This document shows, one piece after another, positions 16,862 through 23,664 of a stretch of 37,709 nucleotides of DNA (position 1 is the first letter of the stretch; each line of letters starts with the position of its first letter). The stretch comes from Planctomycetota bacterium (lineage in GTDB: Bacteria > Planctomycetota > Planctomycetia > Gemmatales > Gemmataceae). The notes below the pieces were generated by a model, which was given only the letters and a program-made list of their open reading frames with translations, ran no database searches and was not told the origin of the DNA. A program made the position numbers and the translations under genes. Where the stretch lies: the NCBI GenBank assembly GCA_021325115.1, contig JAJPHU010000256.1, forward strand, positions 1-37,709, written 5' to 3'.

Positions 16862-17056
16862 ATGATTGCCTGGCCCTGGCACCCTCCGCCGGCCCCCAGC
16901 GTGGTGGACAATGCCGTCCAGGCCGGTCAAGCGGCGCTGCATGCCGCCTACCTGGCCGGCTTCAAGGATGGCCTTCTCGTGGCCGCGGCAGTGTTCTCTA
17001 TCCTGCTCGTACTGTTTCAGAGATCAGAAGGCAGAGATCCGTGGCCAGCAAAATAA
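16862..17056 (+). CDS. Small single-pass membrane protein
   Basis: 64 residues from ATG 16862; a GTG at 16853 overlapping the previous stop (GTGA) would add three residues and GAGGAG lies between the two options in spacing. A proline-rich start is followed by an amphipathic Ala/Gly segment and one membrane helix (KDGLLVAAAVFSILLVLF), then a short basic tail. In size and topology it could be holin-like, but there is no family signature. Its last codons run into the repeat at 17019-17100. Confidence 0.5.
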   Translation: MIAWPWHPPPAPSVVDNAVQAGQAALHAAYLAGFKDGLLVAAAVFSILLVLFQRSEGRDPWPAK

Positions 17057-17100
17057 TCGACTTCTGTCTTCTGATATCTATCTTCTGATCTCTACCTTCT
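17019..17100. repeat. AGATCAGAAG-type inverted and direct repeats
   Basis: AGAGATCAGAAGG (17019-17031) recurs inverted near 17081-17098, and the right half also has tandem CTTCTGAT/TCTTCTG units (17061-17100). It overlaps the 3' end of the preceding small gene and ends next to the GGAGGAG ribosome site of the next one, so a stem here could change translation of the downstream gene. Confidence 0.55.
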
Positions 17101-17113
17101 GGAGGAGAGACGG

Positions 17114-17314
17114 ATGCCCGTCGAAAAGCGCGACCTCATTCCGCAGCCCTTCAAGGGTGAAGTAACGGTGAAACTCGTTCTGCCTGATGAGGCGCTACGC
17201 CTGATGAAGGATCTTCATCAGGACCGGCAGAGCATTGCAGTCGGCGGATTGATTGTGATGGGTTGTGTGGCAGCTCTGGTTTTCAAACGTCTGTTGGCAA
17301 AGGACCAACCATGA
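17114..17314 (+). CDS. Small C-terminally anchored membrane protein
   Basis: 66 residues with an excellent GGAGGAGA ribosome site. The first 40 residues are polar (EVTVKLVLPDEALRLMKDL), then one membrane helix (VGGLIVMGCVAALVF) and a basic tail. Its stop overlaps the ATG of the peptidase-like gene (ATGA), so the two are probably made together, perhaps as partners in the membrane. No family recognised. Confidence 0.6.
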   Translation: MPVEKRDLIPQPFKGEVTVKLVLPDEALRLMKDLHQDRQSIAVGGLIVMGCVAALVFKRLLAKDQP

Positions 17315-18087
17315 ATCAGCGCTTGTTGTTGGCCCTGCTCATCGGCGGGGTGCTAGTGTGGTGGTATCACGATCCTCAAGAGAGGATGCGGTCCGTCCCG
17401 GCGCCGCCGGCGCCTTCTCCGCCGATTACTCCCAAGCCGAAACCCAAGCCGGAGCCGAAAAAGCCTCGTCGGCCTTGTCCCGGCCCTGGCCCTTGTCCCC
17501 TGGAAGACAAGGAGGCCGGCGGTCGGCCGGTTGAAGGCGGGCCGGTTTCGCCGGATGGCGCGGTCGAACTGGTTTGCGATTTGCCAGCTTCGGAGCGCAA
17601 GAAAAACATCGCCAGCCAGGGGCTGGGCTGTTGTGTCTTCCGCTCCATCGATTATGCGGCCCGCTGGCAGCAGGTGCCGGAGCTGTACGATTTGCCGGAG
17701 CAGTTGGTGCAAGCCGGCATCCCCGGCGGGGGCTACCCCGAAAAAGTCGATGAGGTGCTGGCGCGCTTTGGCCCGGGAGTGTCCTATCTTCAGGACACCA
17801 GCGGCGATGCCGACATTCTGGAAGCAATTCTCAAAACCGGACGCATGCCCTGTGTAACGTACAGCGGCCGAGATTGCCACTACGCCGGCAGCATTTCCCA
17901 CATGGTTTGCCTGCCCTATTTCGATCGGCAAACCGGCTGGGCCTGTATCAGCGATAATAACTATCCTGGAAATTCTGAATTTGTCTGGATGGCTCCCGAT
18001 GAGTTCCTGAAACGCTGGAAAGGCGGCGGAGGCGGCTGGGTGTTCGCTTTGTTGGCACCGCCTCCGCCTCTTCCTCCACACAATTGA
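17311..18087 (+). CDS. Membrane-anchored C39/papain-like cysteine peptidase
   Basis: 258 residues. Residues 4-18 form an N-terminal membrane anchor or uncleaved signal, followed by a long Pro/Lys-rich linker (about 28-62) that would span the cell envelope. The C-terminal domain shows a possible papain-like triad: Cys107 or Cys108 in GLGCCVFRSIDYAAR, His197 in SISHMVCLPYFD and Asn216/Asn217 in CISDNNYPG, an order (Cys, His, Asn/Asp) shared by C39-like peptidases. Possible jobs are lysis, processing of envelope or capsid proteins, or peptidoglycan/protein-envelope cutting at DNA entry. No ABC exporter is next to it, arguing against bacteriocin leader processing. Catalytic assignment is inferred from motifs only. 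Confidence 0.65.
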   Translation: MNQRLLLALLIGGVLVWWYHDPQERMRSVPAPPAPSPPITPKPKPKPEPKKPRRPCPGPGPCPLEDKEAGGRPVEGGPVSPDGAVELVCDLPASERKKNIASQGLGCCVFRSIDYAARWQQVPELYDLPEQLVQAGIPGGGYPEKVDEVLARFGPGVSYLQDTSGDADILEAILKTGRMPCVTYSGRDCHYAGSISHMVCLPYFDRQTGWACISDNNYPGNSEFVWMAPDEFLKRWKGGGGGWVFALLAPPPPLPPHN

Positions 18088-18094
18088 GGTTCCC

Positions 18095-18865
18095 ATGCGA
18101 GTGATGATCTCCCTTATTGTCTGTTTGCTGGCGGCGCTTCCGGCGCTGGCCGGCTACGAATGGCACACGTTTCCCGATGACGCCGACCAACTTTCCCTGT
18201 GGCGCGACGGCCGGCAGTTGGGCAATTGGCGCATCTCGACCCGCGAGTATTTGCCGCTCGTGGCGCCTGGTACCTGGGGCGATCCGTGTCCGCCGCCCTA
18301 TCCGCCGCCACAAGACGTGATAGCGCCGGGAAAGGTCGAGTTGGACGGCACGATCAATTTCGGACTCGAACGAGCGTGTCTGCCCGCCGCCGGTAAGCAC
18401 TTGCTCAACGGCAAGGAGGTCAGCAAGGACGAATTGCTGCAAGCGCTCGGCCCGTTACGGCTGACCGATGACAGCCAGTGGCCATCGCTCACCATCATCG
18501 GCCCGGAGGCAGCGCGGCACAAAGTCTTGAGCGATCTGCAAAGTTCGCCATTCTTGGCACCCTGGAAAGACCGTCTCAAAGTACAAGATTATGCACCCGA
18601 CCACTGGGCTGTCCGGGACGCCGGTTTTGTCACCACAGGGCAGCCGACCATCTATTGCCAAGCACCGGACGGCACCGTGCTGCACCGGCAGGACGAATAC
18701 CGGGGACCCGCCGCACTGGCCGAAGTCCTGCGTCAAGTGGACCCGCACTACCAACCGGAGAAAGACCCTGATTTGAACAAGGGCTGGACCAGCATCCCCT
18801 GGCCCCTCTTGATCAGTGGGGTGATGCTCCTCTTTCTTCTTTTGGGAAAGGATGAGAAACGATGA
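18095..18865 (+). CDS. Secreted, C-terminally anchored protein of unknown function
   Basis: 256 residues. A signal peptide is clear (MRVMISLIVCLLAALPALAG, cleavage after ALA). A C-terminal membrane helix (PWPLLISGVMLLFLLLG) followed by KDEKR anchors the end, so most of the protein would lie outside the cytoplasm. The middle part (DSQWPSLTIIGPEAARHKVL ... APDGTVLHRQDEYRGPAALA) looks like a divided thioredoxin-like fold, but no CxxC is present, so this is only an impression. It follows the peptidase-like gene by 7 bases and overlaps the next gene by ATGA; it belongs to the same translation unit. Confidence 0.65.
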   Translation: MRVMISLIVCLLAALPALAGYEWHTFPDDADQLSLWRDGRQLGNWRISTREYLPLVAPGTWGDPCPPPYPPPQDVIAPGKVELDGTINFGLERACLPAAGKHLLNGKEVSKDELLQALGPLRLTDDSQWPSLTIIGPEAARHKVLSDLQSSPFLAPWKDRLKVQDYAPDHWAVRDAGFVTTGQPTIYCQAPDGTVLHRQDEYRGPAALAEVLRQVDPHYQPEKDPDLNKGWTSIPWPLLISGVMLLFLLLGKDEKR

Positions 18866-19137
18866 CTGTGGAATCGCTGTTGATTTATGGACTCGCCGCC
18901 GCCAGCGGCTGGCTGCTGCGTCATTTCGGCGTGGGAGCGGGAATCAAAATGCCCGCTGGGACACCAGGTGGGACCGGCGGCGCGCCGGTCAGTGGGACCG
19001 GCCGGTTGTCCGTGATGGCAACCCTCAAGGCCGACATCGATCAGATTGTCAAATCCGCCGTCGAGGCAGCCGTGAAGCAGGCCATCGACGATATTAAGAG
19101 CGCGGCTATCCCGCAATCACCGAGGCAAGCATCATGA
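18862..19137 (+). CDS. Small protein with N-terminal helix and C-terminal coiled region
   Basis: 91 residues. A hydrophobic N-terminus (VESLLIYGLAAASGWLLRHF) is followed by a Gly/Pro/Thr-rich linker and a C-terminal amphipathic helix (LKADIDQIVKSAVEAAVKQA) suited to oligomerisation. ATGA overlaps at both ends couple it to the secreted protein before it and to the ParB-like gene after it. Family unknown. Confidence 0.6.
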   Translation: MTVESLLIYGLAAASGWLLRHFGVGAGIKMPAGTPGGTGGAPVSGTGRLSVMATLKADIDQIVKSAVEAAVKQAIDDIKSAAIPQSPRQAS

Positions 19138-19706
19138 AACCGATTCGCAATCGCATCAAGGACCATCGCCGCGTCCGGGCCGGCGACCTGGTGCCGCACG
19201 AGCTGAACCCGCGCCGGCACACCGAAGCCCAGCGCGCTGCCTTGACCGCGCTCTACGAGGAAATCGGCTTTGCCCGGTCGCTGTTGGCTTATGAGCTGCC
19301 GGACGGACGTTTGAAGCTTATCGACGGCCATCTGCGTCAAGACATGGCGCCGGATATGGAAGTCGATGTCGAGGTACTGAATGTCAATGATGCCGAGGCC
19401 CGCGCGTTGCTGCTGTCACTCGATCCACTGGCGCAGCTGGCCGACTACGATCCAAAGGCGCTCGATCACTTGCGGGACGTGACCCGCACCGACTCGGATG
19501 CTCTCGCCAATCTGTGGGCATCGGTCGGCCGCGCCAACGCCGAGGTCGAGGAAACACTGGCCGCCGTGCGCTCCCCGCCCGACAAGGACCGAGACATTCC
19601 CGAACAATTTCTCCTCCTTATCGAATGCGCTGATGAGGCAACGCAGATGGAATTGTTGCAGCGCTTTCAGAACGAAGGATTGAAGTGCAAAGCGCTGGTG
19701 TCGTGA
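19134..19706 (+). CDS. ParB/Srx-fold protein
   Basis: 190 residues. The N-terminal ParB-like fold is shown by VPHELNPRRHTEAQ (NPRRH at 25-29) and LKLIDGHLRQD (GHLR at 65-68), the two motifs that in ParB/Srx proteins bind nucleotide or form the active site. The rest is helical and acidic. There is no classical ParB HTH and no ParA next to it, so chromosome or plasmid partition is unlikely. Similar stand-alone ParB-fold proteins in phages sit beside DNA methylases or other DNA-modifying enzymes, and some have nuclease activity. Here the next gene is an ABC-ATPase/GNAT fusion. Its stop is the end of the coupled block beginning at 14488. Confidence 0.8.
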   Translation: MKPIRNRIKDHRRVRAGDLVPHELNPRRHTEAQRAALTALYEEIGFARSLLAYELPDGRLKLIDGHLRQDMAPDMEVDVEVLNVNDAEARALLLSLDPLAQLADYDPKALDHLRDVTRTDSDALANLWASVGRANAEVEETLAAVRSPPDKDRDIPEQFLLLIECADEATQMELLQRFQNEGLKCKALVS

Positions 19707-20105
19707 GAGAAATCGGTTCGGACGAATTTATGGATAAATTAGATAGAACGATTCGTATTATGACAAAATACAACGATTCGACATTCTTTCGAAAGAAAGC
19801 CTTCTATGGCAAAGTCTTCTATGGGACCGGGGTTTCTTTGAGATCCTCTGGGCAACAGCCCTTCTTCCTTCTTCCCTTCAGAGCAAGGGCCAGCGGGCAT
19901 CAACTTTTGGCGGCACAAGAGTCTGGGCAAACGGAGCGCAGAACAAAGAGTTCAGCCTACGTTCCCCTGGTGACAAACAATCCCGCCGATTGCGCGGATG
20001 GGGATGGCTTGACAATCCTTTCGGGGACAAAGCCCTGAGCTATTTGGTTCGGCTTGTTGTTCCTTCCTTTCACTCCCCAGCTTGTCGGGAGTTAGATGAA
20101 AGTCT
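19707..20105. other. Non-coding gap of 399 bases with an AT-rich start and small repeats
   Basis: The first 100 bases are clearly richer in A+T than the surrounding genes. They contain a 9-base direct repeat AACGATTCG (19747-19755 and 19772-19780, 25 bases apart) and a 14-base palindrome TTCTTTCGAAAGAA (19784-19797). A frame across 19685-20038 has no ribosome site and unnatural composition and is not taken as a gene. The gap separates the coupled structural block from the ABC/GNAT gene and probably holds its promoter; a TTGACA occurs near 20009, but no convincing -10 follows. Confidence 0.5.
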
Positions 20106-21209
20106 ATGCACACAACCATCACTGTAGAATCCGCTATCGCCGAATCGGTCCGCGTTGCCCAACTGCGCGGCATATTCGATCTGGCCTGGGAGAAAACCTC
20201 GCGTCTGGAGTGGAAGGTTTGCCTTCCGCTCGACGAACGCCCGTGGAACATCGGTCTCCTTACAGGGCCCTCCGGCTGCGGTAAAAGCACTATCGCCCGA
20301 CACTTCTGGCGAGATCACATCCACCGTGATTTTGCCTGGCCACGAGACGCCGCCCTCTTGGACGGCTTTCCCAAGGGGCTATCGATCAAGGATATAACAG
20401 CTCTGTTATCAGCGGTAGGTTTTTCGTCGCCACCGGCGTGGCTGCGGCCGTTTCACGTTCTCTCGACCGGCCAACAGTTCCGGGTCACTCTCGCTCGTCT
20501 GCTCGCTGAAGCGCCGGAGCTGGCGGTCCTGGATGAATACACCAGTGTCGTTGATCGCACCGTGGCGCAGATCGGCTCGGCGGCGCTGGCCAAAGTCGTC
20601 CGTCAGCGCGGCCAACGCTTCATCGCCGTGACTTGCCATGACGACGTGGAAGCATGGCTGCAACCGGATTGGGTGTATCGTCCCGCCGAGAGCGCCTTTA
20701 CCTGGAGGTGTCTTCAACGACGGCCGGCCATCTCCCTCGCCGTCGTTCGTTGCCAGGCATCGGCGTGGCGGCTTTTCGCTCCGCATCACTATTTGAGTGC
20801 CGCGCTCAATCCGAGCGCCGTTTGCTTTCTGGCCAGCTGGGGCGAGCAGCCGGTCGCCTTCAGCGCCTGGCTGCCGTTTATCGGCGCGGGGCCGCCGACG
20901 CGGCGGGAGCACCGCACGGTCACGCTGCCGGATTTTCAAGGCGTCGGCATCGGCAACGCCCTGTCGGCGCTGATCGCCTCGCTGTGGAAAGCGCTCGGCT
21001 ATCGGGCGCTTTCGACGACGACGCATCCGGCCATGATGCGAGCACGGCAGAAATCGCTGCACTGGCGCCTGCGCCGGCCGCCGTCGTTGGTCGGCCGCGA
21101 GCGCCGCCTGAAAAAACTCCAGCACGCCACGACGCGTCTCACGGCTGGATTTGAGTATATCGGTCCCGCTCTGCCGCGCCGGCTGGCGCGGCTGCTACTG
21201 GCCTCGTGA
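20106..21209 (+). CDS. ABC-type ATPase fused to a Mom-like GNAT domain
   Basis: 367 residues. The N-terminal half is a soluble ABC ATPase: Walker A GPSGCGKST (54-62), signature LSTGQQFRVTLAR (119-131), Walker B ELAVLDEYTS (138-147) and the H-loop TCHDD (176-180). No membrane segments or transport partner exist, so it is not a transporter. The C-terminal half (from about 208) is GNAT-like: HHYLSAALNPSAVCFLASW, EHRTVTLPDFQGVGIG (268-283, the acyl-CoA pyrophosphate loop) and THPAMMRARQKS. This layout matches the family described as ABC ATPase fused to a predicted acetyltransferase (COG2401, from memory). The H-YL...EHR...LPDFQG-GIG pattern resembles phage Mu Mom, which modifies adenine in DNA. 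Likely role: ATP-dependent recognition plus acyl-type modification of phage or host DNA. Substrate unproven. Confidence 0.82.
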   Translation: MHTTITVESAIAESVRVAQLRGIFDLAWEKTSRLEWKVCLPLDERPWNIGLLTGPSGCGKSTIARHFWRDHIHRDFAWPRDAALLDGFPKGLSIKDITALLSAVGFSSPPAWLRPFHVLSTGQQFRVTLARLLAEAPELAVLDEYTSVVDRTVAQIGSAALAKVVRQRGQRFIAVTCHDDVEAWLQPDWVYRPAESAFTWRCLQRRPAISLAVVRCQASAWRLFAPHHYLSAALNPSAVCFLASWGEQPVAFSAWLPFIGAGPPTRREHRTVTLPDFQGVGIGNALSALIASLWKALGYRALSTTTHPAMMRARQKSLHWRLRRPPSLVGRERRLKKLQHATTRLTAGFEYIGPALPRRLARLLLAS

Positions 21210-21218
21210 GTATTCTAC

Positions 21219-21683
21219 ATGGCTCGCGCCCGTTATCGTCTGACGCTGGCCCTGCAGGAAAAGATCGCCGCTTTCATCCGCGCCGGCGGATTCGCCCACG
21301 TCGCAGCGGAAGCAGCCGGCCTGCCGCGCGAATTGTTCACGCGCTGGCTGACGCGGGGCGAACGCGCGGATGCCCCGGCCAACTATCGTGCCTTCGCACG
21401 GGCCATCCGCGAAGCTGAGGCGCAGGCACGTCTACAAGCGGAGCTGAACGTTCGCAAAGACAAACCGCTCGATTGGCTCAAGTCTGGCCCCGGCAAAGCC
21501 AGCGCCGACAATCCCGGCTGGGGCAATCCCGGCAAGACCGGCGGAACAGAGATCGAACGCACCCAAGTGTGGAGCGAGATGCTGCACCTGTTCGGCCGCT
21601 GCGCCGAACAGCTGGCCGCTTATCCCGATGCCCGCGCCGCTCTATCCGCCTGGCTCGCTGCCCTGCCGCAGGACGAAAAATAA
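21219..21683 (+). CDS. Terminase small-subunit-like HTH protein
   Basis: 154 residues. RLTLALQEKIAAFIRAGGFA then HVAAEAAGLPRELFTRWLTRGE is a helix-turn-helix as in the DNA-recognition domain of many terminase small subunits, followed by YRAFARAIREAEAQARLQAE, a coiled oligomerisation segment. The family joins DNA site recognition to TerL during packaging. It is unusual that it lies about 11.5 kb downstream of terL rather than immediately before it. The start ATG is nine bases after the ABC/GNAT stop, so they are one transcript. A transcription factor role is the alternative. Confidence 0.7.
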   Translation: MARARYRLTLALQEKIAAFIRAGGFAHVAAEAAGLPRELFTRWLTRGERADAPANYRAFARAIREAEAQARLQAELNVRKDKPLDWLKSGPGKASADNPGWGNPGKTGGTEIERTQVWSEMLHLFGRCAEQLAAYPDARAALSAWLAALPQDEK

Positions 21684-21791
21684 TCGCAAAATGGCACTAT
21701 TTGGCACGAATTGACGTATCAATAAGCTCTTGATTATCTGCCTTATTTAGTGAACAATAGTATATATAAGGCTTGATCTCGTTTCCTTCCG

Positions 21792-21840
21792 CTCGCAGGG
21801 CCCACAAGGGCGTAAGCAAGCGCCTTACGGGTGCTGCGAG
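21792..21840 (+). promoter_or_regulatory. Hairpin region before the small CxxC genes
   Basis: CTCGCAG (21792-21798) and CTGCGAG (21834-21840) form a perfect 7-bp outer stem; inside, GTAAG and CTTAC with a short loop can form an inner stem. The 187-base gap 21684-21870 has an AT-rich first half. There is no T-run, so it could be a leader structure for the following genes. Confidence 0.4.
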
Positions 21841-21870
21841 TCGGTAAAACCATGCCCCGTAGGAGATCCC

Positions 21871-22116
21871 ATGCACCTCGAAGCTATACCCATGCAGTTT
21901 GTCGCTCTCACCGATGGCGTCCTCAACGGCGAGGAACACGTCCTTCTGTTTGTGGAGAACGCCAACCTGCGTCGACCGTGCGGCCTGGCCCTGAGCCTCG
22001 CCGACGCTGCCGCGCTCTCGATCGCCTTGCACAACATCCTCCCCGAAGCACGGCAGATCCAAGAACGGATCTGCGCGCGGAACTGCCCCCTGCCCCTCAG
22101 CCCCACCGCACTATGA
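21871..22116 (+). CDS. Small protein of unknown function
   Basis: 81 residues, starting with a GGAG site about 10 bases upstream. Pattern: MQFVALTDGVLNGEEHVLLF then PCGLALSLADAAALSIALHN, resembling a small alpha/beta protein with a helix of small residues. The stop overlaps the next ATG (ATGA), so it is co-translated with the CxxC protein. Family not recognised. Similar tiny genes often sit at the ends of phage early or accessory operons. Confidence 0.5.
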   Translation: MHLEAIPMQFVALTDGVLNGEEHVLLFVENANLRRPCGLALSLADAAALSIALHNILPEARQIQERICARNCPLPLSPTAL

Positions 22117-22331
22117 CACTCTTATCCGATCCACTTTGTATCCATTGCGAACAGCGTCCGTCCGCAACCGAACTCGATCTCTGTTCGGTCTGTCACGCGG
22201 TCAAGAGCATCCGTGTGCTGTACCTGCGCCGCCGCGGCTGGACGCCCGAATGGGAGCAACACCTACGCCGTCTCACTGCCCGTGCCCAAGGGCGTCTGCC
22301 GCTCTTTCCGCGCCAACCGTCTGCCGACTGA
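22113..22331 (+). CDS. Small CxxC (zinc-ribbon-like) protein
   Basis: 72 residues starting inside the ATGA overlap. LCIHCEQRPSATELDLCSVC gives two CxxC pairs 13 residues apart, the spacing of a small zinc ribbon. The rest is basic and rich in Arg (LYLRRRGWTPEWEQHLRRLT), suggesting nucleic-acid binding. Short zinc-finger proteins of this kind occur near the ends of phage modules. Function not known. Confidence 0.6.
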   Translation: MTLLSDPLCIHCEQRPSATELDLCSVCHAVKSIRVLYLRRRGWTPEWEQHLRRLTARAQGRLPLFPRQPSAD

Positions 22332-22353
22332 CCTTGCCCCAAGGAGCTTCCTC

Positions 22354-22560
22354 ATGCGCCATGCCTATCGCTGTCACATCCCGCCGGATTGGCTTGGTTC
22401 CGATAGCGCCGTACCGGAACACAATGGCGAACGCTACCATCTCGATCCGGATCTGCTTGACACGGCGCGCTGTCCGTGCTGTCGCGCTTTTTTGATCGCG
22501 CGTATGGGGCGCGAGGGACCGTATTTCCATTGTCGCTGTCCAGAAGGCTCAGCGAAATAG
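22354..22560 (+). CDS. Small Cys-rich (zinc-ribbon-like) protein
   Basis: 68 residues with AAGGAG spaced about eight bases from ATG 22354. CPCC (from ARCPCCRAFL) and HCRC (YFHCRCPEG) provide four cysteines for one metal site. It is the last plus-strand gene of the block and is convergent with the transketolase genes. The gap 22561-22647 has only a 5-bp hairpin. Confidence 0.55.
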   Translation: MRHAYRCHIPPDWLGSDSAVPEHNGERYHLDPDLLDTARCPCCRAFLIARMGREGPYFHCRCPEGSAK

Positions 22561-22647
22561 AATGCGCGGCAGCACGGCGCCGAGGTGATCGCCGAATCAC
22601 TACAACGCTATTGAACGCGTATTGTATTTAATCGTGAAGAAACTCGA

Positions 22648-23664
22648 TTAGTTGCCCTCAGCTGCTCCCAGTACAGTTCGCGCGGCAGCGGCTATGCTCT
22701 CAGGATCGAGGCGATACCGCTTGACCAGGTACGGAATCGAACCGCTCGCGCAGAAACAATCGGTAATCCCTATCCGCTTGAGGCGTATCCGCAGCCCAAC
22801 TTCGGCAACCACTTCGGCCACAGCACTGCCCAAACCGCCCGTGATAATGTGGTTCTCGACGGTTACCACGTTCCGCACGTTCTCCAGGAGAGAAAGTACG
22901 GCTTGAGAATCAAAGGGCTTCAAGGTACTTACGTGCAAGACGGCCGCCTTTATGCCACTCTTGGCCAAGCGAGTTGCCGCCTCCAGGGCCCGAGCCGTCA
23001 TAAGCCCGGTGCTGATGAGAGCGACATCGCTTCCCTCTCGAAGTAATTTCGCTTTGCCCAACTCGAATCGATAAGAAGCAGAGTCCAGGACAACCGGCAC
23101 CTGGCCACGAAGCAAACGGAGATAAACAGGACCGTTATAATCCGCTATGATGGCTACAGTCTGCTCCAACTCGGTCGCGTCGCACGGGTCAATCACTACT
23201 ACGTTGGGAAGGGCGCGCATGAGGGCCAGGTCTTCAATCCCTTGATGGGTCCCGCCATAGCCGGTGGTCAATCCGGGAAGGCCGGCAACAACTTTGACAT
23301 TGGCTCGCGCTAGCGCCGCGCCGATGGCAAAGAAATCGTAAGCCCGGCGGGTTGCAAACACACAGTAAGTCGCGGCAAAGGGAATGAAGCCTGTGCGTGC
23401 TAACCCGGCCGCCACACCGAGGAGGTTCTGCTCAGCCATACCGACTTGGATAAACCGTTCGGGAAAACGCTCGGCAAAGACGTGCATGTCGGTATACCTG
23501 CCCAAGTCCGCGGTCAGACCAAGGATGCGCGGATTGCGTTCGGCCGCCCGCACCAAGGCCCGGCCGAAGGGCGCCAAGGCCGTCGTTTCGGCCTCGCTCG
23601 TGTCGGAAGAAAGGAGCGTGCCGGTAACACCTGTGTTTGAAGCGCCCCCTGTACGATCACCCAT
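22648..23664 (-). CDS. Transketolase-like protein, C-terminal (pyrimidine-binding) subunit
   Basis: 338 residues, the size of the second half of split transketolases. FGRALVRAAERNPRILGLTA starts the Pyr domain; VGMAEQNLLGVAAGLA contains the conserved glutamate (GMAEQN) that activates thiamine diphosphate, and GLPGLTTGYGGTHQGIEDLA is the family loop. The C-terminal domain (PFDSQAVLSLLENVRNVVTV) completes it. It works with the N-subunit as a heterodimer or heterotetramer. The start overlaps the N-subunit gene by 8 bases. Together with the SDR, this operon may process a ketose or 2-keto acid released by sugar-acid dehydration; a DXS-like or sulfo-sugar role is also possible. Confidence 0.9.
   Translation of the reverse strand: MGDRTGGASNTGVTGTLLSSDTSEAETTALAPFGRALVRAAERNPRILGLTADLGRYTDMHVFAERFPERFIQVGMAEQNLLGVAAGLARTGFIPFAATYCVFATRRAYDFFAIGAALARANVKVVAGLPGLTTGYGGTHQGIEDLALMRALPNVVVIDPCDATELEQTVAIIADYNGPVYLRLLRGQVPVVLDSASYRFELGKAKLLREGSDVALISTGLMTARALEAATRLAKSGIKAAVLHVSTLKPFDSQAVLSLLENVRNVVTVENHIITGGLGSAVAEVVAEVGLRIRLKRIGITDCFCASGSIPYLVKRYRLDPESIAAAARTVLGAAEGN

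Larger units (their letters stand above)
8381..22560 (+). mobile_element. Phage-derived capsid and packaging cassette without visible tail genes
   Basis: Twenty plus-strand genes include the diagnostic set terminase large subunit, portal, prohead protease, HK97-fold capsid protein and gp6-like adaptor, then small membrane proteins, a ParB-fold protein, an ABC/GNAT fusion and a terminase small-subunit-like protein. Tail tube, tape measure, baseplate, integrase, repressor and recognisable lysis genes are missing. The outer limits are set by the first and last genes of phage-like character; no attachment-site repeats or tRNA were found. The right limit is uncertain by a few hundred bases. Confidence 0.65.

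Noticed and set aside
17311-18087. Bacteriocin-processing C39 peptidase
   Set aside because: No ABC exporter, membrane fusion protein or double-glycine peptide gene is near; the anchor and linker differ from the exporter-fused domain.
19134-19706. Plasmid or chromosome partition ParB
   Set aside because: No ParA, no parS-like repeats and no C-terminal HTH/dimer domain; only the ParB/Srx fold is present.
19685-20038. A 117-codon plus-strand frame after the ParB-like gene
   Set aside because: It overlaps the end of the ParB-like gene with no ribosome site; composition is unlike its neighbours and no motif is present, so the region is treated as non-coding.
20106-21209. Simple ABC transporter ATP-binding subunit
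   Set aside because: There is no permease gene and the C-terminal half is a GNAT domain, so a transport role is unlikely.
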